NCBI GenBank assembly: GCA_016715365.1 | Contig: JADKAM010000002.1 | Coordinates: 241,001-305,000, forward strand | Direction: 5' to 3' | Length of the DNA stretch: 64,000 bases | Source of the DNA: Chitinophagaceae bacterium | GTDB taxonomy: Bacteria; Bacteroidota; Bacteroidia; Chitinophagales; Chitinophagaceae | Shown: in pieces, positions 46,616 through 54,845 of the stretch | How the letters are laid out: each line of letters opens with the position of its first letter | Position numbering within the stretch: the stretch's first letter is position 1 | The notes under the pieces: generated by a model | The model's input: only the letters and a program-made list of their open reading frames with translations | Told to the model about the DNA's origin: nothing | The model's database searches: none | Translations under genes and position numbers: made by a program

Positions 46616-48217
46616 ATGAAAAAATGTATCATCACTTTTTGTTGTTTTTTTATTTTGATAAATGCAACAGCACAAGACCCCGGTTACACGGGCCCGGCTA
46701 AAGTTTATGTAAAATCTTTCTGGAACCAGATTGAAAAATTAAAAGCAGGTACCGGAACTCCATCTACCATAAGTAATGCAGAAAGGGCCATCAAGTCGGT
46801 TAAAGAAACGGATAAGGCTTACAATACCACAGAAATGGAAGCTGCCGTAAAACCCTGGAAAGAAAAAGCCGAAAAAGAACAAGGGGATAAAAAAAATGCT
46901 GATGCAAAAGGCGACGAAGAAAAGCTCTATTATAAAAAGTTATGGGCAAAAATGGTATCTGTTTATTCCACAGGTCGTGATATTGAACCAGGTGTAACCG
47001 GCAAAACTTATTATGACAGGGTGAGTGAATTGAACTTTGCAGAATACCAGGAAAGAAAGAAAACTGCAGGCGAAATTGACCCAAAAAGTTACATTGGCTT
47101 AATAGAAGCAATGCTTGCTGACTATGATAATTACCTGGTACGTGCCGACCGGCTGAAGTGGAATGTGGTTAAGCCAATGACTGACAGCAGAAATGTCTCT
47201 GATCCACAAAAGAAAATAAGCTTATTGGAAAATGTAAAATATGAATGTGAGGCCATACTGATACTCTCTCCCAACAATGCACCTTTTAAACAAAAGCTGG
47301 ATGAAGTAAATAAACTGTTAGGTAGTGCCGCCGGCGAAGCAGCCAAATTTTTCACCAGCGATTTTCATAAACAACATTTAAATACCATTGTGTGGAGCAC
47401 CAAGCCGTTGGTAGTTGGTAAAGAATCTGAAATGACTGCTTCCATTAAAACCGATTTTAAAACCGGCGACTATATTTATGGTACTGCCTATCTCGGCATC
47501 AATGCCAAAGATGCTATGAATGGAAATAGCGATTTACGGGTGAGGATAAGAGTGGATGGCGCCACTGCTATCTGGGGAGGCGATCTGTCTTATATTGAAC
47601 TGCCGGTTGCAGTGCAGGGTAAATCGTACATTCAGTTTGCATTACTGCCAGATGCACAATGGCTTAAAGATAATTATGCGCCCTATCTTGCTGAAGAAAA
47701 CTGGACCCTCTCTTATTTAATGGATGAACTGGCAAGAAGTGGCGATATCAGTCATGAAATTACCTGTGAGTTAATTTTTCCTACCAGCAAAATTAAAGAT
47801 GTAAAAAGTAAATTTTCGTTAGACCTTGGCAGCGGCTCTGCAGCAATAAAAGCACTGGCAACAAAACTGCACAACGAGCTTATGGCAAGCCGCCAGTTGC
47901 CTAAGGCCGGCATGAGTAACCCTGCATTGGAAAATCAAATGTTGGCTACTATGCAGAAACTCCCCGGATGGAACGAAAAATTCAACAAAGCCATCATAAC
48001 TTCATCTGCCTGGACAATAAAAAAGAATGAGCTTACCGGTGTCATTTTATATCGTTATATTAGTGTTGTGGGTACCTGTAAAAATGCCGATGGCACCTGC
48101 TTTACCCAGGAATTCACCTTCCGGCAGGATTATACCGGCGGCGGTAATTACGAAGGCACAGCAAAATATAACAGCTATGGCGGCAAGCGTGAAATAGGCT
48201 GCGATAAAGTAAAATAA
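46616..48217 (+). CDS. Exported protein of unrecognised family (YTGPAK paralogue A)
   Basis: A 533-residue protein with signal peptide MKKCIITFCCFFILINATAQ. The mature start DPGYTGPAKVYVKSF aligns without gaps to the 379-residue protein encoded at 50283-51422 (DANYTGPAKTYVTGF), and the C-terminus (SAWTIKKNELTGVI...NSYGGKREIGCDKVK) also matches that protein's end (DGWTIERNSLTGIV...NGLGGEEMLCENVK). The middle is Lys/Glu-rich and helical. I do not recognise the family or its function. It lies after the M4 protease and ahead of two small genes on the same strand. Confidence 0.7.
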   Translation: MKKCIITFCCFFILINATAQDPGYTGPAKVYVKSFWNQIEKLKAGTGTPSTISNAERAIKSVKETDKAYNTTEMEAAVKPWKEKAEKEQGDKKNADAKGDEEKLYYKKLWAKMVSVYSTGRDIEPGVTGKTYYDRVSELNFAEYQERKKTAGEIDPKSYIGLIEAMLADYDNYLVRADRLKWNVVKPMTDSRNVSDPQKKISLLENVKYECEAILILSPNNAPFKQKLDEVNKLLGSAAGEAAKFFTSDFHKQHLNTIVWSTKPLVVGKESEMTASIKTDFKTGDYIYGTAYLGINAKDAMNGNSDLRVRIRVDGATAIWGGDLSYIELPVAVQGKSYIQFALLPDAQWLKDNYAPYLAEENWTLSYLMDELARSGDISHEITCELIFPTSKIKDVKSKFSLDLGSGSAAIKALATKLHNELMASRQLPKAGMSNPALENQMLATMQKLPGWNEKFNKAIITSSAWTIKKNELTGVILYRYISVVGTCKNADGTCFTQEFTFRQDYTGGGNYEGTAKYNSYGGKREIGCDKVK

Positions 48218-48245
48218 TTTTAAACCAAACCAAAACACAGTTAAT

Positions 48246-48671
48246 ATGAAAAGAACATCTTTGTTTATTGTAATTGCAGCAGCACTATTTATGGGGTCAT
48301 GCAAATCAGGCGGGTCCGATGCAGAAATTGCCACAGATATGTGTGGCTGTTTTAACATGCTTAAAGATTCAATGCCTAAAGAAGCCATGGTGGTTTTTGA
48401 AAAAGCTGCTGCTGCAGAAAAGCCTCAGGAAACTTTTGGGGCCGAAATACAAAAGCTTGATCCGGAAACTGCACAAAAAGTAACTGCGGCCCTGATGGGA
48501 ACTGCTAAAGAAGGCTCGCCCATCAACAACTGCCTGAAAGAGCTGGATAAAAAATATAAAACGGCTGCAAGCAGCGACCAGGAAGCTGCCAAAAGAATGG
48601 TAGCTGCTTTAAAAGATAAAAAAGGCTGCGATATTATGCTGGCACTGATGCGGATGAATTTGAAAAAATAG
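48246..48671 (+). CDS. Small Cys-containing lipoprotein of unknown function
   Basis: A 141-residue protein with lipobox FMGSCKSG (Cys19). The mature part is helical with regularly placed Cys (MCGCFNML near 32-38, NNCLKEL near 98, KGCDIML near 127). It begins 28 bp after YTGPAK paralogue A on the same strand, so it is probably in that operon. I do not recognise the family. Confidence 0.65.
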   Translation: MKRTSLFIVIAAALFMGSCKSGGSDAEIATDMCGCFNMLKDSMPKEAMVVFEKAAAAEKPQETFGAEIQKLDPETAQKVTAALMGTAKEGSPINNCLKELDKKYKTAASSDQEAAKRMVAALKDKKGCDIMLALMRMNLKK

Positions 48672-48709
48672 TTTAATGAGGAACTAAAAAATATTTATTA
48701 AACAATATC

Positions 48710-48913
48710 ATGGATAAAAAAGCTATCTGGCCCAGGGAGGGAAAACTAAAAAAAGGGTTAATCATTCTTGCGATCGTAATTGTTGGAGCATTATTGATAA
48801 CGTTACTGGAAGAAAAAATGGGCGTCAAATTCACGAAACGTATACCTTATGTTATTGCTTTTGCCTGCGTGGGTATTTGGTTTTATAATCCTGCAAAAAA
48901 AAGCAATGAATAA
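48710..48913 (+). CDS. Small two-helix membrane protein of unknown function
   Basis: A 67-residue protein with two hydrophobic helices (LIILAIVIVGALLITLL and VIAFACVGIWFY) and charged ends. Its stop overlaps the ATG of the following degraded reading frame at 48906. It continues the operon started by YTGPAK paralogue A. No family recognised; the size is too small for a confident call. Confidence 0.5.
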   Translation: MDKKAIWPREGKLKKGLIILAIVIVGALLITLLEEKMGVKFTKRIPYVIAFACVGIWFYNPAKKSNE

Positions 48914-49203
48914 ATTATTTGCCATCTTATCTTTTATTATAATTGCGCAGGTGTTTACACTGCTTTATTCAACCGCTGGAGTGTAATCTTTATCAATAAA
49001 TGGCAGGCAGGTTTGATATGATTGGCGACAATGAATATTTTACCCTGTTTGCCATTTATTTATTATTGCATTGCAGAAGCTGCTGTTGCTTTTATTGCTA
49101 AAATTTATCTGGTTGCAATACGCTGAAAAAGTCAGGCCTCATACTTTCAAAGTGTATTTTGGTGTTTTATTGCTAAGGGGAATAGATAGGCAATCACTAT
49201 AAA
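48906..49203 (+). pseudogene. Decayed or frameshifted small membrane protein gene
   Basis: Starting at the ATG that overlaps the previous stop, protein-like sequence runs through several frames: MNKLFAILSFIIIAQVFTLLY (frame 1), then FNRWSVIFINKWQAG, then RFDMIGDNEYFTLFAIYLLLH, then QKLLLLLLLKFIWLQYAEKV and RPHTFKVYFGVLLL. Put together these make a believable membrane protein of about 95-100 residues with at least three indels. It is followed by a clear terminator. Either a pseudogene or sequence errors. The 374-bp stretch between 48914 and 49287 holds only this remnant and the terminator. Confidence 0.5.
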
Positions 49204-49210
49204 CCATTTA

Positions 49211-49246
49211 GTAAAAAAGCCATTCAGATTTTGAATGGCTCTTTTA
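49211..49246. terminator. Bidirectional rho-independent terminator
   Basis: AGCCATTCA (49218-49226) pairs with TGAATGGCT (49232-49240) with T-rich sequence downstream on each strand. It separates the plus-strand YTGPAK-A group from the convergent kelch gene. Confidence 0.8.
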
Positions 49247-49287
49247 CTTTTAGCATCAATTTCAGGTAGCTGATAACATACAGATTA

Positions 49288-50256
49288 TTAATTAGTGAAC
49301 CACACATCGTTTTTAACAACAGATGCTGCATCAAACCCGCCTGTAACACAAATTTTATTGTTGAATAGTATTGCCTGATGGCCACCTCTTGTACCAAAAG
49401 CAGCGGCTGTTTGTTTTGTCCAGTCTTTACCATTAGCGCTGCTCCATATTTCATCGGTAGTAACAAAACCAATTATTCCGCCAATTACATACAAAGTATT
49501 ATTGTGTACTATTGCCTGGTGTGAGTATAATGGTACAAATTTTGAGCCTGTAGTGGTTTCTTCTACCCAGTTTTTTCCATCGGCACTTGACCATACATCA
49601 TTTTTAAATCCTGTAGCTGTGTATCCGCCAATAACATACAATTTGCTGTTGAATATAACAACCTGGTGGCCGGCTCTTGGGCTAAACTGAGTACCCACAA
49701 CTGTTTCCTGTGCCCATGTTATGCCATCGGCGCTTGACCAGATATCGTTTTTTGTTCCTCCAATACCATCACCGCCTATCAGCCACATTTTATTATTAAA
49801 CACTATTACTTCATGCAATGACCGGATACCAAAAGCCGCATTGGCAGTTACCTGTGTCCAGGTGGTGCCATCTGTACTGTTCCAGATATCATTTAAAGCG
49901 GAACCATTATCCAAGCCACCAATAACCCAAAGTTTATTATTAAAAACTACAACCTGGTGGCCCGACCTTGTGCTAAACACAGGCCCAACAGTTGATGTTT
50001 GCGACCAGGAACTGCCATCTGTGCCTGACCAGATTTCGTTTGAATAAACCGTATTTGTTTTTCTTCCACCAATAACCCAAAGCTTACTGTTAAAAACTAC
50101 AGATTGGTGTTCAAACAAGGGGGCAAACTGGCTGCCTGTGACAGTTGTTTTTGTAAAACTTACTACAGTGCTTGGTGCAGGTGTTACGGCATCATCTTTT
50201 TTGCAAGATGTTACAAAAAGCATTGCTGATAAAACAGCGAATAAATTAATTTTCAT
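49288..50256 (-). CDS. Kelch-repeat lipoprotein
   Basis: A 322-residue protein with lipobox MLFVTSCKK (Cys18) and six kelch-type repeats of about 48 residues, each with a core like HQVVVFNNKLWVIGG followed by WSSADGxxW. Together they would form a beta-propeller held on a membrane. Most kelch propellers bind proteins or glycans; galactose oxidase-like catalysis is not supported, as I see no copper ligands. It lies between the two YTGPAK paralogues and follows paralogue B by 26 bp on the same strand, so they may be cotranscribed. Confidence 0.85.
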   Translation of the reverse strand: MKINLFAVLSAMLFVTSCKKDDAVTPAPSTVVSFTKTTVTGSQFAPLFEHQSVVFNSKLWVIGGRKTNTVYSNEIWSGTDGSSWSQTSTVGPVFSTRSGHQVVVFNNKLWVIGGLDNGSALNDIWNSTDGTTWTQVTANAAFGIRSLHEVIVFNNKMWLIGGDGIGGTKNDIWSSADGITWAQETVVGTQFSPRAGHQVVIFNSKLYVIGGYTATGFKNDVWSSADGKNWVEETTTGSKFVPLYSHQAIVHNNTLYVIGGIIGFVTTDEIWSSANGKDWTKQTAAAFGTRGGHQAILFNNKICVTGGFDAASVVKNDVWFTN

Positions 50257-50282
50257 TTTTTTTATTTTTTAAGGGTTAAAAT

Positions 50283-51422
50283 TTATTTTACATTTTCACA
50301 AAGCATTTCTTCGCCGCCAAGTCCGTTATAAATTACTTCTGTATTGCTAAATGAGTTGCCAATAAAGGCCTGGTAAATAAAAATATTGTTAGAAAGTAAA
50401 TAGCATTTACCATCTGTTCCTTTGTAAGCTATTTTTCCTGTGCGGTTGCGGCCGGTAACAATACCAGTAAGACTGTTTCTTTCTATTGTCCAGCCATCCT
50501 GTGTCAGTACCGCTTTTAAAGCAGTGCCTTTATAAACAGAACCATATTTGCTGTTGAATCCGTTTATTAATATTTTTTCAAGAGAAGCGTCTTTTACTGT
50601 TGCAGGCGGAAGTTTAGTGTTTTTTATTTTTTCAACTTTATTCACTTGTGTTTTTGCATAAATATTATCAATGTTTCCGTATTTATTTACTGCTGCAGTA
50701 ATTTTTTGATAAGCTTTGTCAAATTCCGGTTCTTCGGGAAATACTTTTACTGCTGCATCCCAATGCGCCTGTTCTCCCTGCAGTTCATAATAAGCAATTT
50801 CCCAATTGCCCCCTTTTTCGCCTGTAGATTGAGATAAAATATTTTGCACTCTTTCTAAAAAAGTATCAAAATTCCGGGTATGTGATAGTTTCATCTTATC
50901 AATAAACCGTTTTAATTCTTCTTTCTCTTTCTCATCAGATTTATAAGCAGCAAATGCGTCTTTCATATCCAAAAATTCCTGTGTTTTTGCTTTATAGGTA
51001 TCAATTGTAGCCTGTGCAGTTTCTGCAAAACGAACAGAGAAAACAGCAAAATCAAAAAGCTCATTTAAAAGTTGTTTTATTTTTATACGATTTCTCGTCG
51101 CATTCTGTCCGGCACCTAATTCACTTTGCCTTGTATTTTTTGCTGCCTCAAGTTGTTCTTTTATTTTTTTTAATTCTACTTCCATTGAAGCCGTGTTGTA
51201 AGAAGCATCTTTACTTTTGATACTTGTAATGGCCCGGTCCATTTGGTCAACTTTTGTTTGGGCAGCAACAAATTTTTGAGTTTCAATGCTTTTTTTTGCT
51301 TCCTCGGCCTGTTTGTAAAAGCCGGTTACATAGGTTTTTGCGGGGCCGGTATAATTGGCATCCTGTGCAAATAATGTAGTTGAGATACAAAAGCTAACTA
51401 CAATTAATAAAATTGATTTCAT
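50283..51422 (-). CDS. Exported protein of unrecognised family (YTGPAK paralogue B)
   Basis: A 379-residue protein. The start at ATG 51420-51422 gives the signal MKSILLIVVSFCISTTLFAQ; an in-frame ATG at 51441-51443 adds 7 residues. The mature N-terminus and the C-terminus align with paralogue A at 46616-48217 (YTGPAK, SIKSKDASYNTASME against SVKETDKAYNTTEME, and WTIxxNxLTG), but the middle is shorter and differs. It is Lys/Glu-rich and helical with coiled-coil character. A TAGTTTTG -7 element lies about 20 bp upstream. Function unknown; the pairing with kelch and lipoprotein genes suggests an envelope role. Confidence 0.7.
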   Translation of the reverse strand: MKSILLIVVSFCISTTLFAQDANYTGPAKTYVTGFYKQAEEAKKSIETQKFVAAQTKVDQMDRAITSIKSKDASYNTASMEVELKKIKEQLEAAKNTRQSELGAGQNATRNRIKIKQLLNELFDFAVFSVRFAETAQATIDTYKAKTQEFLDMKDAFAAYKSDEKEKEELKRFIDKMKLSHTRNFDTFLERVQNILSQSTGEKGGNWEIAYYELQGEQAHWDAAVKVFPEEPEFDKAYQKITAAVNKYGNIDNIYAKTQVNKVEKIKNTKLPPATVKDASLEKILINGFNSKYGSVYKGTALKAVLTQDGWTIERNSLTGIVTGRNRTGKIAYKGTDGKCYLLSNNIFIYQAFIGNSFSNTEVIYNGLGGEEMLCENVK

Positions 51423-51440
51423 AATATAATTTTTGTAAAC

Positions 51441-51448
51441 CAAAACTA
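51441..51448 (-). promoter_or_regulatory. Candidate -7 element for YTGPAK paralogue B
   Basis: Minus strand TAGTTTTG matches TAnnTTTG; a TTTG lies 17 bp further upstream, slightly closer than the 20 bp seen at the best promoters here. Confidence 0.45.
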
Positions 51449-51490
51449 CTTAACTAACTTTTTTACAAAAACCTCATTTGATATATGATG

Positions 51491-51577
51491 GCAGTTGTTT
51501 TACAACTGCAGAAAATAAAATAAGTGATCAATAAAATCACTTATAAAACCAGGGCAATCGTTTATATAACGATACAT
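51491..51577. promoter_or_regulatory. Cluster of three short palindromes in a divergent intergenic region
   Basis: Three perfect small inverted repeats follow one another: GCAGTTGT/ACAACTGC (51491-51509), TAAGTGAT/ATCACTTA (51521-51543) and ATCGTT/AACGAT (51557-51573). In addition ACCAGG(G)CAA occurs twice, at 51548 and 51581. They lie between paralogue B's promoter and the ATG at 51590. They could be operators, for example for the nearby LytTR regulator (ATCGTTTAT is close to the published LytTR half-site), or leader RNA structure. The role is inferred. Confidence 0.45.
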
Positions 51578-51589
51578 ATAACCAGGCAA

Positions 51590-52153
51590 ATGAAGAGGCA
51601 GAATAAAAAATTGGTAATTAGCTTAGCCAAACATTTAACACTATTGAAAATGACCATTTGTACAGTTAATAAAAAAAGATTTGAATTAAAAAATTCAGCT
51701 GAAATACATATTGGTTGTATTGAGTATGAAAACAGTTGTTTTAGTAAAGGGGTAGTGGTGTTAACAGATAAGTTTAGGTTACAATTAATAGCTACAGGCG
51801 TTTGGGTTACTGTTTTTGATGATGCGGTACCAGAAAAAATGATGACTAAAATTAAAGTAGAAGCCGGTGGTATAATGTCTGTCCGAAAATTTTATAAGGG
51901 TAAGAAATATACGTTTAAAAAATCAGCAAATTGGAAATTAAGGTTCTCATTGTTTAATGCAGATGGAGATGAATTACTGACTATAGTGCCAACAGTTAAT
52001 TGGAAAAAAGAATCGCATGACTTTGTATTGCAATTAAACGAAGAATTTGAAAATGAATGTGATGCATTTCTTATCTTACAAGCATTACATTGTGCTAATT
52101 GTAGCCTGAGTATGATGTCTGGTGGAAAAGTACCAGCTTTAGTAAGCATTTAA
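51590..52153 (+). CDS. Protein of unknown function upstream of a LytS/LytTR pair
   Basis: A 187-residue AT-rich ORF that ends 12 bp before the kinase gene, so it is probably first in a three-gene operon. The start is uncertain: ATG 51590 is chosen because an upstream GTG (51524) would place the palindromes inside the gene; ATG 51650 is also possible. The sequence is beta-rich (FELKNSAEIHIGCIEYENSCFSK; WKLRFSLFNADGDELLTIVP) and has a late Cys-containing segment (LQALHCANCSLSMM). No signal peptide or TM helix and no family I recognise. Confidence 0.55.
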   Translation: MKRQNKKLVISLAKHLTLLKMTICTVNKKRFELKNSAEIHIGCIEYENSCFSKGVVVLTDKFRLQLIATGVWVTVFDDAVPEKMMTKIKVEAGGIMSVRKFYKGKKYTFKKSANWKLRFSLFNADGDELLTIVPTVNWKKESHDFVLQLNEEFENECDAFLILQALHCANCSLSMMSGGKVPALVSI

Positions 52154-52165
52154 CCTTAACTATAT

Positions 52166-54046
52166 ATGCAAAAAATTCTATCGCTTCTTTTATTACTATT
52201 TTGCGGCAATAATATTTTACAAGCACAAAATAATTGCAATTGCAACCAGATTACACAGCAGCAAGTTGATGAGTTGCGCAGCAATTACGATTCGGCTTCT
52301 ATATATCAAATCATAAGTAAGCTATACCAGAGTAATGATAAAAATTGTCTGGTAATTGCGTATAATATTGAAATTAATTATTTGCTTCCAAAGAAAAAAT
52401 TTGATATAGCATTAGAAATAATTCAAAAGCAGGAAAAATTAATCAATTCACTTTCCTGCAAAAAGGAACTAATAACGTATAGCTATTTAAATTACTCAAA
52501 TTATTATAAACTTAGCCAGGACTATGAAGGACTTTCCAAGTACGCTTTTAAAGCATTAGAAACTGCGGAAGCTAATAATGATAAAAAGAAAGAGTTTAAA
52601 GCTATAACTTTCATCGTATTTCTTAACACAAGACAAAATCAACATGAAAAAAACTGGGACTATGTAAAAAGAGCAGAAAAAATAATTTTAAACTTAGATG
52701 AAGATTATTCTTTTGCAGTCAATTACAGCTGGCTGGCATTTGAATACGAGCAAAAATATTCTACTACAGGAAGAAGAACATTGATGGATAGTGCGGTGAT
52801 GTACGCAAAAAAAGCCCAAAGTGCGGCATTTAAACGAAATGATTATGTTGAAATCATAAGATGTTTCAGGGTTTTTGAATCATATGCCGCCAGTAAGGAA
52901 GATTACAGAAAAGCAATACTCTACAGTGACTCAGCAATTTATTTTAGTAAAAAAGTAAAGACTCCCAATAACCCATCTGCCTTATACCTGAGCAAGGCGC
53001 TTGATTACCAGGATTTGAAAGAGTTTAATGAAGCTCAGAAATGGGTTGATACAAGTATTTATTATGCCGAAAAGTTTGAAGGAAGAACACCTGCTACTTT
53101 AGTACTTTACGCACAAGCTGCCAAACTCTTTGAAGCCGCTGGAAATTTACCCAGAACAATCTCAACATTAAAACTTTACACTAAATTAAAAGACAGCGTT
53201 TTTCAGCAGCAAAGGCTCGAAAAAATAAATGAACTGGAGCAAAAGTATCAAAAATCAAAAAATGAAAAGACGATCAAAGAACTGGCCCAGCAAAAAAGTA
53301 TTTATTTGTTACTTGCGCTTGCCGGTTTGCTGGGTGTGGCAGCCATTGCTTTTTTTCTGCGCCAGCAATCTTTAAAACATAAAAAAAATATTCTGGAAAC
53401 AGAACAGCGCCTCAACAGGGCCAGAATGAACCCGCATTTCTTTTTTAATGCATTAACAACGCTGCAAAAATTTGCACTGCGGGATAATGACGGGCAGGCG
53501 ATGGCCAGCAATCTTTCTAAATTCAGCAATATTATGCGTGAAACGCTGGAGAGTACTTACAAAGAATATGTAACTATTGAGCAGGAAATAGATTTTTTAA
53601 ACGAATACCTTGAAGTACAGAAGATCCGTTTTCCACAAACATTCAGCTATGAAGTGGTGGCTGATAAAGAGCTGGAGATAGATGAACTTCAGATTCCGGC
53701 CATGATTATTCAGCCTTTTGTAGAAAACAGTATTGAGCATGGATTTGTGGGTGTTGATTATGCCGGGAAAATAGCTGTACATTTTGCAAAGGATAATAAA
53801 GAACTGCTTATACAGATAACAGATAATGGAAAAGGATTAAACACAACTGCCAAAGAAAATAACGAACACATCAGCCGTGCCAGCCAGATAATAAAAGACA
53901 GAATATATTTGCTGAACATTAAATTAAAAACAAAGGCCGGATTTAGTATTGACAATGCACAGTTTACTGAGAATAATTCTACAGGTAATGGTGTAATTGT
54001 AAAAATCCATTTGCCTTTATTGTATAAAAACCAAACCAATACCTGA
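52166..54046 (+). CDS. TPR-containing LytS-family sensor histidine kinase
   Basis: A 626-residue protein with a signal peptide ending near LQAQ (residue 21), a periplasmic region of about 340 residues built of TPR-like helix pairs, a coiled-coil segment, one TM helix near residues 378-398 (LLLALAGLLGVAAIAFFL), then a LytS-type kinase domain with His424 in MNPHFFFNALTT, and a HATPase (QPFVENSIEHGF, ITDNGKGL). The LytTR regulator starts 5 bp after its stop. This TPR-TM-LytS layout is frequent in Bacteroidota; the signal is unknown. Confidence 0.9.
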   Translation: MQKILSLLLLLFCGNNILQAQNNCNCNQITQQQVDELRSNYDSASIYQIISKLYQSNDKNCLVIAYNIEINYLLPKKKFDIALEIIQKQEKLINSLSCKKELITYSYLNYSNYYKLSQDYEGLSKYAFKALETAEANNDKKKEFKAITFIVFLNTRQNQHEKNWDYVKRAEKIILNLDEDYSFAVNYSWLAFEYEQKYSTTGRRTLMDSAVMYAKKAQSAAFKRNDYVEIIRCFRVFESYAASKEDYRKAILYSDSAIYFSKKVKTPNNPSALYLSKALDYQDLKEFNEAQKWVDTSIYYAEKFEGRTPATLVLYAQAAKLFEAAGNLPRTISTLKLYTKLKDSVFQQQRLEKINELEQKYQKSKNEKTIKELAQQKSIYLLLALAGLLGVAAIAFFLRQQSLKHKKNILETEQRLNRARMNPHFFFNALTTLQKFALRDNDGQAMASNLSKFSNIMRETLESTYKEYVTIEQEIDFLNEYLEVQKIRFPQTFSYEVVADKELEIDELQIPAMIIQPFVENSIEHGFVGVDYAGKIAVHFAKDNKELLIQITDNGKGLNTTAKENNEHISRASQIIKDRIYLLNIKLKTKAGFSIDNAQFTENNSTGNGVIVKIHLPLLYKNQTNT

Positions 54047-54051
54047 TTATT

Positions 54052-54807
54052 ATGAAGATATTACTGGTAGATAACGAAAAGGAAATAAGGCTTGTATTGA
54101 AAGAACTGGTAATAACCTGTGGCAGTGGCCAGCATATAATTGAAGAAGCAGATGGAGTGGTAAGCGGATTGGAGAAAATTAATTCTTTTAAGCCTGATAT
54201 TGTTTTGCTTGATGTAGAGATGAATGACGGAACCGGTTTTGATTTGCTGAGACAGATTCCGGAAGTTACTTTTCAATTAATATTTACTACTGCACATAAC
54301 GAATATGCCGTTCAGGCTTTTAAATTTAGTGCTATTGATTATTTATTAAAACCCATTGACCCTATTGAATTAAACAACAGCCTGCAACGGGCAAAAGAAA
54401 ATATTAACAGCCAAACCATGCAAAAGCAACTGGCTGTTTTAATGCAACAGGTTGCAGGAAAAAACGAATCCGGCCGGCAAATTGTAATAAAGGATATTGA
54501 TAAAACCTACTTCTTAAAGATGAATGATATTTTGTACTGCGAAGCTGAAGGCTCTTACACAAAATTTTATATTGTTAACAGCGAACCCATTTTGGTATCA
54601 CGTAATCTCCGTTATTATGAAGAACTGTTAGAGCCTGCCAGTTTCTTCCGCACACACCATTCCTGTCTGGTTAATCCTAATAAAATAAAAGTGTATGACC
54701 GGAAAACTGATAGCGGCACGTTAATACTGGAAGGTGGTTATACTGTTCCCGTATCGCAACGAAAAAAGGATTTTGTACTGGCGTTGCTGGAGGGAAGGGG
54801 CTGGTAA
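54052..54807 (+). CDS. LytTR-family response regulator
   Basis: A 251-residue response regulator: receiver domain with Asp54 in LLDVEMND, TTAHNEYA and LLKPID; LytTR DNA-binding domain from about residue 145 (YCEAEGSYTKFYIVNSEP, FFRTHHSCLVNPNKIK). The 5-bp gap to the TPR kinase makes cotranscription near certain. It is about 45% alike by eye to the regulator at 41156-41914, so the two systems are paralogous. Targets unknown. Confidence 0.94.
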   Translation: MKILLVDNEKEIRLVLKELVITCGSGQHIIEEADGVVSGLEKINSFKPDIVLLDVEMNDGTGFDLLRQIPEVTFQLIFTTAHNEYAVQAFKFSAIDYLLKPIDPIELNNSLQRAKENINSQTMQKQLAVLMQQVAGKNESGRQIVIKDIDKTYFLKMNDILYCEAEGSYTKFYIVNSEPILVSRNLRYYEELLEPASFFRTHHSCLVNPNKIKVYDRKTDSGTLILEGGYTVPVSQRKKDFVLALLEGRGW

Positions 54808-54845
54808 ATTTTATTCACAGTTTCGTTAGATATCAGCCAATCAAT

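Noticed and set aside
49288..50256. Regular DNA-level repeats that might look like a CRISPR or satellite
   Set aside because: They are codon-level echoes of kelch repeats in an intact ORF, not identical spacers or repeats.
49288..50256. Galactose oxidase
   Set aside because: Only the kelch propeller is present; no copper-site or Cys-Tyr cofactor motif is seen.
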